Of a DNA stretch of 64,000 bases, positions 11,151 to 23,334 are shown piece after piece. The position numbers and the translations under genes are program-made. The number at the start of each line of letters is the position of its first letter. Positions within the stretch are counted from its first letter, which is position 1. Origin of the DNA: Phytophthora hibernalis (taxonomy: Eukaryota; Oomycota; Peronosporomycetes; Peronosporales; Peronosporaceae); assembly GCA_012656075.1 (NCBI GenBank), contig JAAKBF010000027.1, forward strand, positions 248,001 through 312,000, written 5' to 3'. The notes below the pieces were generated by a model, which had not been told where the DNA came from, did not search any database, and worked only from the letters and a program-made list of their open reading frames with translations.

Positions 11151-12058
11151 ATTATTTTCACTTACATACAAATGATGGACAACCGAGGTGACACACGCCG
11201 GTTGCAACAAACTCTGGACCGGTGTTAGCAGACGCAGGTGATACACGTCGGTGACAGCAAATATCGGTAAGCGCAGTTAGATTCACAAAGCACAAGCTGT
11301 CAACACACAGCGATGGTAGCATACGAAAAAGACGCAAGAAGTACACCCTGGACGCAGACGCTGGCAACACACATCAGTAGTAGCCGCTACTGGCAGCAGT
11401 ATCAGATGCTGTCGGTATACACTACAGCAAGTGGTGTTCGCCGAAATAAAGGAGAGTGAGGTTTGGCGGTGACTCGTGGCGCTCTGTCATTGATCGAATA
11501 AAACCTCTGTGAGGTTTTAGAAATGAGTGGCTTTGATATCGACCGTCACTATTATGAAATAGGTGTCAGTGAATTAAATATGTAGCCAGTCGCTCCTATC
11601 CTTAATAGTGGACCCCCTGTCGGGGTGGGGGCCTCACTAATGAATTTGCCGGCCCCAGTGCACATTGCTCCGGGGTCGAAATACGTATATATTTAAAAGG
11701 TTGTTTTTCAAGGCCCAGAGGCCTCTACAGGCCATTTCCTTGCGGCTGTCAGTTTCTTTCGAAAGGTCGCCTCTTAAATACCTAAACCTAGTTTCTTTGT
11801 TATTTCCGATCCCACTTATTTCCGATTTCCTCCTCGTCTTTATCTAGAATACTGAATGTCGGAAAGTGTTGGTAAGTCGGAACAGTTGCGATATGGAAAG
11901 TGCCTATTTAATACGTAGACCAACTATCTCGTTAAAGCCAGGGAAAAACTCTAGTACCGAAAAGCACCAAAGTCGCCGGTTGAAGCCGGCGAGATCAAGC
12001 ACAGCGCGCAGCGCTGCAAGAATAGGGTCAAACGAACGGGGCTGGCCAGAGAGCTTTA
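11151..12058. other. Non-coding stretch with degenerate short repeats
   Basis: No gene recognised. About 11165-11400 holds diverged copies of a unit around CAGGTGATACACGTCGGT. About 11600-11680 is GC-rich (GGGGTGGGGGCC) and partly self-complementary. The rest is unremarkable up to the LTR at 12059. Confidence 0.4.
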
Positions 12059-13067
12059 TGTGGTAGGGAAACCAGATTTTGGGTAACCCTACAGTAGGGA
12101 TGCCTAAGCTAGACCAGTGGATATGTCGCACTAAAGAGGATCAAGAGGGTACACCGCCAGGTGGGTACACCGCCAAGTGGATACATCGCCAAGTGGATAC
12201 ATCCCACTCAACAGGGAACGGATTTAAACGGGATCGCACTTAGCTGGACTCAGCGATGGACGGACTCGGCGATAATCGACTCGGCGAAAGTTGGACTCGG
12301 CGAAAGTCGACTTGGCGAGAATATTCCTCGAGTGATATACCAACTGGGGGGATAAATCAGGATCTGGGCGAAGGTCGCCGAGAGGTAGGAAACAGCTTGA
12401 CACTAAGGGACGGAGATGAGCGAAGAGTCGCAGGGAGATCTGTAACGACTCCATTTCATTAGATATTTGTAAAGGACCGATAGAAGACCATAGGAAGAGC
12501 CCGAAGAGGCTCTCCAAAGACATAGAGATAACAATCAGAGCAGAATCTTCTAATTCCAAGAACAGCGTACACTTTTCCGGTAAGTCCCTGCGTGGGCTGG
12601 ATTATGTCTACCGTCGTTCCCCGAGAGGCATACCTTGTAGGGGAGCCGTCTGGTAGCGCCAAGAGATCAAGGTCGGCTCAGGGTGGGCACTTCTCGCTAC
12701 CAAGCCGAGACAAGTCTCGTCGATTCGACGAGCCGGTGGGTCTGCACAACCCAGGACATCGTAACCTCCTAGCTGGGCGTAATCTGCGCCTGGTGACCTG
12801 TAAACGCGCGCGCGCGCTGCCGTCCATAGTTTGGTGGAGGGCACAGGGGTTTAGCACGGAGACTGCCCCGCTTGGGCGAGTCTCTGGAGAGTTTGGAGCT
12901 TGGTACTTGTTGGGACAACACTCAACTGAGCCCCGGCTGGGGCGAACTGCAAAGGGTACCGACAGGAACCCTGCGCAAGCCCAACATCGCCGACCTGACT
13001 CGGCGAATTGTTGTGCTGTTGCGTGGAAGCCGAACTAACGACATTTGCTGTGAATCACAACACCACA
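12059..13067 (+). repeat. LTR of the antisense-ORF Gypsy family (copy 1)
   Basis: Begins TGTGGTAGGG and ends ACACCACA, so the LTR carries the short TGTGGT/ACCACA terminal inversion. Its boundaries are fixed by comparison with the inverted copy at 61460-62472 (1009 versus 1013 bp). Inside are a 15-bp tandem repeat (GTGGATACATCGCCA, about 12150-12200) and a cluster of ACTCGGCGA words at about 12245-12325. Confidence 0.9.
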
Positions 13068-13069
13068 AC

Positions 13070-13088
13070 TGGTGCCGCGACCCGGGAT
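13070..13088 (+). other. Primer binding site
   Basis: TGGTGCCGCGACCCGGGAT starts two bases after the LTR end. The TGG start and the arrangement are those of a tRNA primer binding site complementary to a tRNA 3' CCA end. This fixes the element's orientation. Confidence 0.8.
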
Positions 13089-13144
13089 TCAGGTGTGTGC
13101 TTTGTTTTCGCTACAACCAAGTCAAGAGCAACAAGTGAGAGAAG

Positions 13145-13715
13145 ATGGTCAAGGGATCGCCAAGTTTGAGCGACGCAAGCCCGGCGACGGCCGGAGGATC
13201 GCCACTCGATGAGTCGAATTCGACGAGAGCCATCATTACCGCCGCGGACGCGGAGGTGACGCGCTCCGTCCAGTTTGACGATTTCGACGATAACGAAGAC
13301 CATGGAAGCGAGGAGAAAGAAGAAGAAGAGAAGGATGATGATGAAGGGACGGAGTCTGACGACGTGAAGAGAGTAGTCGATCTCCGTGAAGAAGTCGACG
13401 AGTTGTCGCTGCAGGTGACCCGCATGGGAGCTCCTCGCCCAGTCGAGCGGAACCTGCAGCGGAACTCGCCGATGACGATGACGACGAACGACGAGAAGAT
13501 GCGGCCCGCTGAGGCTGCAGCAACAGCTCAACACAAGAAACGATCATTTCGGCTAACGCAAGGGGCCGATTCGATGAGTTTAAGCACCAAATTTGAAGCC
13601 GACTACCGATCTCTCGACGAGTCTGACCCGCAGCAAGATTTCATCAACAGCCCTGAAAATGACATGTTCAGTACTGGTGAACCGGACGAGTCACAGCTAA
13701 TCCGGTCTTTGGTCG
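13145..13715 (+). pseudogene. Gypsy gag, N-terminal part
   Basis: ORF starting MVKGSPSLSD, acidic, with a Glu/Asp run (about residues 58-78) and a weak coiled coil. It lies directly after the primer binding site. The capsid core and zinc knuckle are missing: the frame runs into reverse transcriptase sequence at about 13715, so a deletion has joined gag to mid-pol. Confidence 0.55.
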
Positions 13716-15050
13716 ACGATCGTTCGTCGACGATATTTGCTATGGAGGTGCAACCTCGACGAGTGCCTCAACACGCTTGACCGGTTGCTGACCCGTTTCG
13801 CCCAGTGCAGAATCAGTGAGCTTCACCAAGAGTATTTTTGTACAGCCGATGGTCGACTTCCTGTCCCACAAAGTGAAGGCCGACGGAATTGCCGCGGATC
13901 CCAAGAAGCTGGCTGCGATCGCTGAGCTTCCTTCCCGTCATCGAAAAAGGGATGCAAGCATTCCTTGGCGCACTCAATTATTACATGCGGTTCATCCAAA
14001 TCCTGGCGTTGTATCGAGTTGTGCTTTATCAGCTGAAAGAAGATGACTTCGGTAGTGGAAGCGACTTATCAACCGCCAGATCTTCATTCGCCGAGCTAAC
14101 GCGGAAGGTGACAGAAGCGCCTATTCTAAGGCACTTCGACTCTGCGAAAGACGTCCATGTCATGGTCTTTGCCAATGACTGGGCGTTGAGTAGCACCCTA
14201 ATGGAGATGCATGATGGGAAACTGCACCCAGTCCGCTTCTGTGGCAGAGTGCTGAAAGAAAGCGAGGTCAATTACCACGCAGCCGAGCGCGAAGTGCTAG
14301 CGTTGTTTCAATTGCTGAAGATATGCTATACGCTGGTGGCGGGCAAGCAATCCATGTCTACACCCGCTTCTCCACGTTAGAATGGGTGTTCTCGTCGAAG
14401 ATATTGTACGGGCGACCAGTGAGCTTCGCCGTCCTGCTCTCACCTTACCACTTGAAAATTAAACGGGTGATATCGAATTCGCTCAGCTGTTGCAAGCCTC
14501 TATTACTCCACACATTGACTCGACGAGTCGTTAGCACACATTGCACCACCATCTAAGAACTCGACGAGTGTCCGTCTGGACCCAGAATTGCTAAATGCGC
14601 ACGTACCACATGATTTTGAAGGATACGTCATGTCAGTCGACGGGTCAGCGAAGCCAGAAAAGTAAGGCGGCTATGATAGTTGCTCGTGGATCTGGTGGCG
14701 GTTGTCGATGTGGGACATTGTGATCGCTGCGAGTGCTCACCTTTGGAAACCACGGTCAATATCGCCGAGTACTCCGGAATGAATAACGGCGTCATTGCGG
14801 CATTTGACCGGGGCATCACCGACCTTATTATAGTCGGCGATTCCAGGATCGCAATCCAGCAATCCATGGGGTGATCGCATGCAGGAAGGAGACGTTGCAA
14901 ATTCAGTTAGCGCACCATAAGGAACTCATCGATCGCCTCAACTCAGTACGCTACCTCCATGTAGTCCGATGCTAAAACTCAGCGGCAGACACACTAGCCA
15001 CGGAAGCTCTAGAAGCGAAATCTGGGCATGTCGTTCTTAGCGGTGACCGC
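13716..15050 (+). pseudogene. Gypsy reverse transcriptase C-half and RNase H
   Basis: In the shifted frame near 13720 the polymerase motif SFVDDICYGG (the YVDD box) appears. After it come the thumb and connection (DECLNTLDRLLTRF, SFTKSIFVQ, FLGALNYYMRFI) and the RT-connection segment up to about 14380. RNase H follows at about 14610-15000, with FEGYVMSVDGSAKP (first Asp) and IIVGDSRIAIQQS (later Asp). At least five frame breaks occur. RT motifs before YVDD, and the protease, are deleted. Confidence 0.75.
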
Positions 15051-15068
15051 AAAGCCGAGCTAAAGACG

Positions 15069-15617
15069 TTGAACCGGATACAGGAGAAGCAGTGTATCGG
15101 GAAAAGCTCGACGAAGGAAGCAGAAGAAGTCCCTCCTAAAGTCTCAGCGATTACTCGAAGTCAAACGCAACCAGTTCGCCGAGTTCGATTCGCCGAAGAC
15201 GAAGAACAAGACCCAGCGAGCGAACCGGCACCCGGCGTGCCAGTAGAGTCCGATTCGCCGTGTCTACCCAACGATGATAGCCCAGTCGACGTGTTCAAAA
15301 TGGAGTACCATCCTCCTGAAGCTCAGCGAGTAGTAGAGCAGGGCAAAGCTTGCTCAGAACGTCAGGAACTGCCAAATACTGAAGAAGTCAACCCTCTAGT
15401 GGTCCAAGCTGAGCGACGAGGCCAGATATCAACGGCGCAAGACGAAGAATGTCGATGGTCTGACCTGAAGAAATATTTGCGAGGTGAATTCGATGAGCTC
15501 ACTCGGCGAAGAGCCGGCGACGCCGGCAAAGTAGCCGATAATTTTGAATTCAGCGAGGACGGCCTACTGTATTACATGATCCGTGAGGTACACCCGACGA
15601 GCACGAATCGAAGCTGA
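15069..15617 (+). CDS. Gypsy pol linker segment
   Basis: 182-residue open stretch between RNase H and integrase, rich in Glu and Pro with little order (VPPKVSAITRSQTQPVRRV). Its end, FSEDGLLYYMI, is the usual lead-in to the integrase zinc domain. It has no independent function and is part of the polyprotein. Confidence 0.55.
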   Translation: MNRIQEKQCIGKSSTKEAEEVPPKVSAITRSQTQPVRRVRFAEDEEQDPASEPAPGVPVESDSPCLPNDDSPVDVFKMEYHPPEAQRVVEQGKACSERQELPNTEEVNPLVVQAERRGQISTAQDEECRWSDLKKYLRGEFDELTRRRAGDAGKVADNFEFSEDGLLYYMIREVHPTSTNRS

Positions 15618-16405
15618 GAATGGTAGTGCCAACCACACTCATCGACCAAACCTTGGCGAATTGCCATAACTCCATTGAAGGAAGACATCAAGGCATCGTT
15701 AGGACTTATCACCGGGTGAAGGCCGATTACTATTGGATCGGTATTAATGCCGACGTAGTCAAGCATGTACAAGCCTGTGAAGATTGCAACACCAGTAAGA
15801 GCAAGCCTCAACTTCGCGGATATTCGCCAGGTAACGTCGTCTCCGATCGACCTTTCCAGATTGTGTCGATGGACTTCGTTATACCATTGCCGAAGACTCA
15901 GCGAGGAAACACGGCTCTCCTGCTATTCCAAGATCACTCCACCGGGTTTGTATTGCTAAAGCAATGGGCGATACTGGGGCACTCGAAGTGGCCAAAGCAT
16001 TCGAAGAGTGCATATTCCGTCGATTTGACGCACCATCGCTCATCCGACACCCAAGATTTATGAGTGAAGTCTTTAAGACTTTCTCGTAGATGATGCAGTC
16101 TAGGTCTCGAGCTACACTGAGCTACCGACCACAAGCGAACAGGCAGCAGGAACGCAGTGTGAAGACCATGATACAAACGGTGCGTGTCTACGTGGAAGAC
16201 CCGCTTCAAGCTGACTGGGACGACATCGCCGAGAAACTAGTCTACGCAATCAATAATTCGAGGGATTCGACTCGGCGAGAAACGCCATTTTACTTAGTAT
16301 ACGGCTGGGACGCTCAGTCAACACTTAAATCGATGATATCCTCCATTCGCCGAGTCTCGAAAGACTCCGCTAAACAAACCACCACAGCGAAAGCCACAAA
16401 ATAGC
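15618..16405 (+). pseudogene. Gypsy integrase
   Basis: The HHCC zinc domain is visible as HNSIEGRHQGIVRTYH then CEDCNTSKS. The DDE core begins in VSMDFVIPLPKT (first Asp), followed by LLLFQDHSTGFV (usually D at the second position of this beta hairpin). The part with the final Glu is in another frame, in ANRQQERSVKTM. Frame breaks at about 15965 and 16060 and a stop at 16402 inactivate it. Confidence 0.75.
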
Positions 16406-16559
16406 GTCGAAAAGCTAACCGACAACGGGAAATATCGCTAAACTTAGCCTATGAGTACCAGCTGAAGGAAAGGCCCGGCGAGCAAAGGAACACAACGACT
16501 CGCTGAGTTGGAGCGAGCAGAACGTCATACCGAATGACTCGACGAGCGAGGATACAGCT

Positions 16560-17110
16560 GAAGCAAACAATAGCGACGGACTCGCCAAGCCAAAACAGTA
16601 TCTGTTCAAGATTGGAGACCAAGTCTGGCTGTTCATGGAGCGTGTCAAACCAGGCCTGAAGAAGAAGTTAGCCCATCAATGGCACGGTCCGTTCCGGATC
16701 AAGCAGAAGATCGAGGAGTTTGCCTACGAGCTGGAGCTGCCAGACAAGAGCGGCTACCGGTTCTATCCAGTAGTCCACGTGTCCAGACTGAAGAAAGTGA
16801 CCGAGCTCGGCGAAAGGCCTACGACTTCGCTAGTCAAAGGACTCAGCGAAACCGATCGATTGGATTTCGACGGGGAACTACTGCCAGAAGACAGATGGGA
16901 AGCTGACGAACGGACTGGTTGATACGAAGTCGAAGCCATCCTTAGGACGAAATGCCACTCTCGAAGAGTACGGACCGAGCCCAGCACCGGTTTCTGGTAA
17001 AATGGGAAGGCTATGAAGAACCCAGCTGGGAACCACTGTCGAATTTATCGTGTGGAGGTCTTCTCTTTGACTATCTTCGACAAAAGAAACGTGACAAACC
17101 GTCTGCAAAT
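16560..17110 (+). pseudogene. Gypsy integrase C-terminus with chromodomain
   Basis: 16635-16922 holds the GPY/F-type integrase tail (LAHQWHGPFRIKQ and FYPVVHVSRLK). After a frame change, 16952-17110 encodes HRFLVKWEGYEEPSWEP, a classic chromodomain core with its aromatic cage. Chromodomains on Gypsy integrases steer insertion to particular chromatin marks. This places the element with the chromoviruses or a related lineage. Confidence 0.8.
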
Positions 17111-17500
17111 GGTGCAAGTTGCAGACGAGTGTTAAAATCTATTGCATATGACAAAATACCACCGACCTGTGATGACAAGCAGGCACGTCGAGTGAGCGAA
17201 AGCTGTTGCGTCAACTTATATTTTTGATATTACGAAATGGATGGGTACGGACTACATGAAGAAAAAGAAACAACTTCCAAGACTCATCGAAAACTGCAAC
17301 TGGGCGAACTGGGAGTCTCAGCGAAACGACTGTTTAGGCCTCGTCGAAAATTTGCTCGAAAATGGGAAGACCGACACGATTAGCCGGAGGCTGAGCACTC
17401 TCGTCACAAGCAGTAGGCCCTGGCTCGTTGGGATCAGTGTCCTCCTGCAAAGTCCTCTCGACGTCGCCAACTGAAAAATCCCCTGGGGCAAATACCGGGA
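17111..17500. other. Gypsy spacer between pol and antisense ORF
   Basis: Contains a 77-residue plus-strand ORF (17241-17474) that I do not recognise, and several CTCGTCGA/TCGACG words. Probably the convergent 3' ends of pol and the antisense ORF. Confidence 0.35.
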
Positions 17501-19800
17501 ACTAGGGATTGCGCGGACGGAAGCACGTGTTGTATAGGTGCAGCTCTGGACGAGTCACCCACCACACGCGCCAGGGTTCTTGAACGTCCAGGTCCTTGAG
17601 CTCAGCGAACCAATTGAACGAGACGGGAACATTAGCTGGTTGATCAACGAATACGTAGGGACCGTGGGACCAACATAGAGTTCGGAGTCAAGACTCGGCG
17701 ACGGACCTCGAGCTGAGCAAGAACTAGCCGCAACCCGGAGTGCCTCCTCGTAAGACCTCATGACGATCCGCAACAGGTCTCCTCGGCGCTTACGCTCAAG
17801 GGTGTACACCGCCCACAACTCGTGGATGGCGGCGAACTCCGACGCGGACAAACCTGGATTTAGGTCTGGGTGTAAGTAAACCCAACAAGACACTTGAATC
17901 CACGATCCAGTGCTTCCTCTCCCAGAGAGCCACGAAAATCTTGGTACGGGAATCGTGAGGTTGCGACTCGTCGAATTCCCGGCTATCGGCCAAGAAACGA
18001 GCCCAAGCGTCGCAAACTATCATCAAAGGAGTCGTCGATTTCGCTGACTTCTTCTTGGAATGCAGACGTTGGCGGGCTGCGTCAATCTCGCTCGCCGAGA
18101 CAAAAATGGGAGTCTCCGGGAACTGGGCGAGAACTTGTTGGCATGGATGAGACGCACTAAACACATCCATCCACTTCCGAAGCCCATCGAGAGTAGCTGG
18201 CGTCGGCGCCACACTAGACTTGCCTCCGATATCCAGCATCTTGACCGGGAACGACATGCCAATATTTTCGCCCAGCAACGAGCGGACCCATTATGGAAGA
18301 ACTCCACGCTACGAGTCTGACGCATCGAAAGAGTCTCCCGAACTTCGCGCGCAATCGCCTGTGCCGCACGAGCACGCAGCGTCGCGATTGGAAGCTTCAA
18401 CGGTGCAGGCAATTCCACCATACCAGGGGTCGTCGGAGGCTGACTTGGCGAAGGAACGCTTGGAGTCTTCTTGGACGATCTCGACGAGTTGGAACATGTC
18501 GAATGCTTGAGGCAACCGGTGCCTTCCCTTCGCAGACGACTTGGCGACAGAAGCAGCTGCCCGGGCTGTCTTGGGTCCTGAAGCCTTAGGCTTGGCTGCC
18601 TGAGAGACCGGGGCAACCTTGCTCGACGACTTGGGACCAGAATCGTTAACGATCGATGAGTTCTTGGCTTTCTTGGCAGTCTGGCGAGAAGACTTGGAAG
18701 CTTCTCGCTTCTTCGACGAGCCCTTCGATCGAGAAGCCGCCGGCGCACTCCCTCGCTTGACAGAATGTGGAGCTTTTCGGCGAGCATCGGTATAGCTCTG
18801 TGGCTTGCCACGTGGAGGCACCCGGTCCGTGAGGATCACGGTGCTAGCTGACGATGAACAGCTATCTTCAGCTTCGACATCCATTAGAAAATCTCGATGA
18901 GATATCCCGTTCGATGAGCTCACAGGAGAACCAACCAGTGACGACTGAGAAGTAGACAGTGAATCGCTGGTCTGGCTCGGCGGGTTTCCACGCTCAATAT
19001 CACCCGAAGGGACGGACCCCGTCACCTTCGGCGATGCTGGACTAGGCGAACCATCCAAAGCATCTTCGTCAAGAACGTCTAACTCGGCTAGAACAGCCTG
19101 AGTAATGCAAGCAGAATTCTTTGCTGCTGCTCGGGAGGGGCGACGTCGAGGGAGCCGAGAGGAGGAGGCACCGTAGGGCTAGTGGAAGCCGGAATGGAGA
19201 CTACGGAAATCAGCGAAGGAGTCGCCACGGAAGTAGACGAACTCGACGAGACCACTGCTGGAGCCAACTCTATCGACGAGTCAGTGGAGGCCACAGATTC
19301 GGATGCTGGACTCGGCGAAGAACTTATACGACCGAGTGAAGAGCTGGTGGCCAGAGCTAAACTCACCAAAACGGCTGACGAACTCGCCAAGTCCGGATCA
19401 ACGGAGCTCGACGAGTCTGCTCCAATATCGGGTGACTCGTCGACGTGAACATCGGTCTCATCAACTTCGACCGGAACCTCGTCGTGAGGAGGACTCAGCG
19501 AGTGCCGCTGGGGATAAAAGCCGCTTGAATTGGCGCGGCTAAGACCAGCCGCCGGAGAGCGGAGACGACGCCGCCCTGGAATAGGCAGCGAAGGCGCATG
19601 CTTAGCGATCACGTCTGCCCGAAGCAAAGTCGTCGATGCGTCGAAACCCTCCTCGCCAGGTACGGGACGCTCAAACTCGCCGCGAGAAACAATCTTAGAC
19701 CGGCTCCGCCGGGCCAGCCGCCGTCGGATTCGCTGGGTTAGAATACCGACGGAGGCGTTTGGCCTGAGTCAAAGTTCTCAGTGGTGCGCTCCTTAGCTGA
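17500..19800 (-). pseudogene. Antisense ORF of the Gypsy element (aORF), broken
   Basis: On the strand opposite pol, four overlapping open pieces (19627-19088, 19058-18309, 18278-17796, 17893-17555) read in order from the 3' end of the element towards pol. The first two are Ser/Ala/Pro-rich with basic Lys/Arg patches (KKREASKSSRQTAKKAK). The last two look globular, with FVALWERKHWIVDSS and FAAIHELWAVYTLE. Together they exceed 700 residues. The position matches the antisense ORFs of Tat/Ogre elements. Function unknown. Three frame breaks. Confidence 0.55.
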
Positions 19801-19970
19801 GAAACCGAACATTGTCTCCGGTGGTTCGACGCGACTTGCACCGTTTTTGGCGTGAAGAGCTCGGCTAAGGTCCAGATTTTACCGCGGAGAAGGACGGAGA
19901 AACCGACAACGCTGCACTCGATGGGGTAGCATCGCCGAGCCCGCTGAAGTTGGAATGGTAGGGCCCGAAG

Positions 19971-20267
19971 TGTAACGGGCTAGTCTGTAGTTACATATGT
20001 AGGTAAATCTATATAGGTTGATATTGAAAGTAGATACGAAGACACGGCTAGCGTGTACTTCGTTGTCATTCTCTGATTGGTTGAAAGTGGAGTGCCATTT
20101 CAGCCAATATGATGACAGTTTGCATTTGAGTGGCCCCGACGGGCCCTCTCCTAAATCAGAGTTTAATTTGCCACAAAGCCCATATTACGACTCAGTCTTC
20201 TGAGTCTTTGGACGCTTCCTCGCATCTATAGTGTAAGCTAGATAACGGACACACCTGGCCCGTTATA
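19971..20267 (+). repeat. LTR of a second Gypsy element
   Basis: Begins TGTAACGGGCTAG and closes with CTGGCCCGTTATA, so the ends are mutually inverted as in an LTR. A TGGTAGCAC primer-site-like word follows at 20270. A gag gene starts 40 bp further on. No second copy of this LTR is in the window. It begins right where the first Gypsy element's missing 3' LTR would be expected. Confidence 0.6.
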
Positions 20268-20309
20268 TCTGGTAGCACTTAGTAGTCCTTCCAACGACCA
20301 AGATCAAGA

Positions 20310-21290
20310 TGAGTCAAGTATTGGAGCCTGAAGGCATGGGGTAACCCTGGAGCATGGAAGCTTTCCCCACCTCACGCGGATTGAATGGGAAGCTCTCCAT
20401 CGCCTTGCCGATGTGACCGGCGAGGCCGTCGTCGCCACGCTGCTGAGTTCGGCGACCGCAGAATCGCAGCGTCAATCCGCCCAAGAGGTCATGGAACGCG
20501 AGCTCGTCGAAGCAAAACGGCGAGTACAGACTCCCTGCGTTCCACGAAGGGACTGTCATCAAGATCGAGACGCCCGCGTATTCCGGAGTCGGACAAGATC
20601 GCCTCCCGCTGAATCGCTGGTTTCGAGAGATCGACATTGCGATTGCCTCGAGACTGCTCGAGGCCGAGTCAGCGAAGGTGAACTTCTTGCTGTCGCGACT
20701 GGCCGGCAAAGCCAAAGAGTGAGCGCTTGGTCCACTCGTAGTCGACGTCGCTGCGTTCCCGTCTCTGAACGCTATCCAGAGTGACTTGCGTCTTGCGTTC
20801 GAGCCCCCGCAAGATGGGTCCCGGATGCGCGCGAGCTTCTTCGCGCTCCGCCAAGGAAATGTCGATGCGCGACTATGTCCAGAAGACACGCCACTTGATT
20901 TCGTGTATCCCGTCGACATGCCGTCTCAAGTTCATGTCTTCATCTTCGGAATGCGTGAGGGTATGACGCGATACTGCCTCACGCGAGCGGAGCCGAAGAC
21001 CATCAAGCCTACCTTCGCCCTCGCGCTGCGCGAGGACTACACGGTCGCAACTTCATATGCGCGGGCGCCGACGCTCGAGGCTCGGGTGTCGAAACCCGAG
21101 CCTATGTAGATTGACGCTATTGAGGCGGAGTCGAGGTCATACTCTACCTCGACTTCTCGACGCTTCCGTTGTGGCAAGTCAGGTCACCGTGCAGCAGTGT
21201 GCCGAGCACCGACTCCTGTCCTAGCGAGCGTTGAGGCCATCGGACATCCCGATGACAATTTCTCAGTGGCCCACCCAAACGGCCGAGACC
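20310..21290 (+). pseudogene. Second Gypsy element, gag with zinc knuckle
   Basis: Starts MSQVLEPEGMG. In changing frames it gives the Retrotran_gag capsid core (PLNRWFREIDIAI, LAGKAKEWAL, LRLAFEPPQ). It ends in a knuckle FRCGKSGHRAAVC near 21165-21210, in which the first Cys of the CX2CX4HX4C pattern appears to be Arg. Frame breaks at about 20345, 20545, 20720 and a stop at 21107. Confidence 0.7.
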
Positions 21291-21363
21291 AGTAGGTGCG
21301 GGGCGCCATACTGGCTGGAATGGAGGCCCCTGTCCCCGGTGACAACCGGTCCTCCTAGCTCCC

Positions 21364-21990
21364 GTGCTATATGCACACTTCAATGCCACCACCACGTCGG
21401 GCGACAACAGGCTGGTCCTCGTTAGTCTTCACGTTGCCGGCGCGGAGCGAGCGCTCCGCGCGCTGCTTGACACCGGAGCTACGAACAACTTCATTCGTGC
21501 GAACTGCCTCTCGCTCCTTCCTCCGCATGTGCGATTACGCGAAGGATTGGTCGAGATCGTCGTCAAGCTAGCTGACGGCAAGCCACACCGTGCTCCTCGC
21601 CGAGATGTTACTCTTCCGCACACATTCGACGGGTTCCGCAGCAATGATGACTTCCTGGTAATCGAGATGAACTCTGCATCCTCGGAATGCTGTGACTTGT
21701 CCGCTCCCAGCCAGAGATCGACTGGTTAGCCCGATCGGTTCGGCGTCGGGTTGGGTTTGACGTTAGCGAGGTGTTCACTCACCTCCTCGTCGCCCCGACG
21801 CCCCATGTCTCCGTCGTGGACAGATCTGCCACGACACCACCCCTACTACGAGCGAGCGATAGCCCTCACTGTCGGGTGTGTGTGACATCCGTCGCGGAGT
21901 CAGCAAACCACAGCCTCTCGCGGGCGCACGAGAGTACGACGAAAGAGACGGTCGGCAGCTGCTCCGTATGAGAACGAGGCGGACGAGCAG
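21364..21990 (+). pseudogene. Second Gypsy element, retroviral-type aspartic protease
   Basis: ORF 21364-21729 contains ALLDTGATNNFIR, the D-T-G active site of a pepsin-fold retroelement protease, with the flap-side strand VEIVVKLADG. The expected D-V-I-L-G-MPWL end is disrupted by a frame change at about 21690. The connection to the RT continues to about 21990 in other frames. Confidence 0.7.
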
Positions 21991-22078
21991 CGACTCCCGC
22001 ATGTGAACAACGCGGTCGAGCAGCGGCTCCCGCATACCAAGAACGCGGTCGAGCAGCGGCTCCCGTACAAGAATGACG
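21975..22078 (+). repeat. Tandem 33-bp coding repeat
   Basis: Three to four copies of a unit with AACGCGGTCGAGCAGCGGCT, each coding 11 residues (NAVEQRLPHTK and variants). The array lies in frame within the protease-RT linker. Confidence 0.75.
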
Positions 22079-22519
22079 TACTCACGCAGGACCCACACCT
22101 GCGCGATACCGGCGTGGTCGAAAACGAGTTCCCACGCCTAGAGGAGGGTGAATCGTCATCAAGTGAATCCTTGTCCAGTGACGACGAGACTTCGGCCTCG
22201 AGCGATACCTCGAGGCAACTGAGGAAGTCCAAGCGGCGGAAGACACGACGACGACGATGACTGCAGAGGCGTTCTGGGACACAGAGCGCTCTCCCGCCCA
22301 CCGATCTGATCAGCGTGGTACAGTACTCGGACGGTTCCCCCAACCGAGTACGAGTAGTCGAAGTGGCGAACCCACCTTGCGATGCGAATGCCATCACGCA
22401 GCTTCCAGGCCTTTCCTGGAAGTGCTTCCTTCGCGACTAGAAGTCGGCCGACATCGAGAAAGTATGTCTGCTCACGAGTGCCGACTCTCCCGCTGTCGAC
22501 ATTAATACAGTCAGTGAGA

Positions 22520-23325
22520 CTGCAACACCGTCGCGGCCGAAAGCCGTTGAACCCAAGTCAGCCCGTGAGGAGAGATTCGTCGCGCAATGATGGGAAGCGC
22601 TTCAAGCGCGCGGCAACCCTGTGTACTCGCTCGCGCGCGAGTACGAAGACGTCTTTCCCGACAAATCCCAGCAGAGCTGCCTGCGGATCGAGGTGTCCAA
22701 CATGAGATCGACCTCGTGCCCGGCGCGAAGTACTGCGTTACACGGCAGTGGCCACTGCCGCGGGACCAAGTGCAGGCGATCGATGAGTTCTTCGAAGGCC
22801 GTCGCAAAGCAGGCCACGTGCGCGAGAGCACTTCGCCGCACTCAAGTCCTACCTTCTTTGTGAAGAAGGCGATCGGCGCGTGGCACATTGTTCACGTGTT
22901 CAACAAGATGAACCACGCCACCATCCTAGCTCAGACACCGATCCCGAGAAAGGACATGGTGTTGGATTCCATGTCGGGCAGCGTCATCTACAGCGTGATC
23001 GATCTGACAGACGGCTTCTATCAGTTCCTCATGAGGAGCGCTGACGTTCCTCTGACGGCAATGAGCACCCGAGCGGCATGCTCTGGGAATGGCTTGTCAT
23101 GCTACAGGGTCTGAAGAACACACCAGCGACATTCACCCGGATGGTTTCACAAGTCCTCCGTCCGCTCCGCGACTTTGCGCCGAGCTACTTCGACGACATC
23201 TTCGTCCACAGTCGCGTTGAGAAAGACCTCAGCGCTGTCGACGTCCATCTCCGGCACTTGAGGCAGGTCTTTCAAGTGATGCGTGAAAACAAGCTGTATG
23301 CAAGAAGTGTAAACATGGGGTTCCG
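22520..23325 (+). pseudogene. Second Gypsy element, reverse transcriptase, truncated
   Basis: Frames 22587-23114 and 23078-23320 carry the RT fingers and palm: HEIDLVPGAKYCVTRQWPLP, SSPTFFVKKA, SVIDLTDGFYQF and ATFTRMVSQV, then SYFDDIFVHS (the catalytic Y-x-DD box). The sequence stops being retroelement at about 23320-23335. RNase H and integrase are missing. Confidence 0.8.
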
Positions 23326-23334
23326 CGTACAATC

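Larger units (their letters stand above)
12059..19970 (+). mobile_element. Chromodomain Gypsy element with antisense ORF, 3' LTR missing
   Basis: Order: 5' LTR (12059-13067), primer binding site, gag, reverse transcriptase with its first half deleted, RNase H, integrase, chromodomain, then a long ORF region on the opposite strand. The same LTR occurs inverted at 61460-62472. The 3' LTR of this copy is absent: at 19971 another element's LTR begins. The order pol, then antisense ORF, then LTR is that of Tat/Ogre-type Gypsy elements, although a chromodomain is not typical of those. All coding parts carry frameshifts. Confidence 0.8.

Noticed and set aside
7008..11869. 13-base inverted pair ACACTTTCCGACA / TGTCGGAAAGTGT enclosing the Crypton, HTH and Ulp1 genes
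   Set aside because: The match does not extend beyond 13 bases; dozens of such pairs are expected by chance in 64 kb, so it is not evidence for one element.
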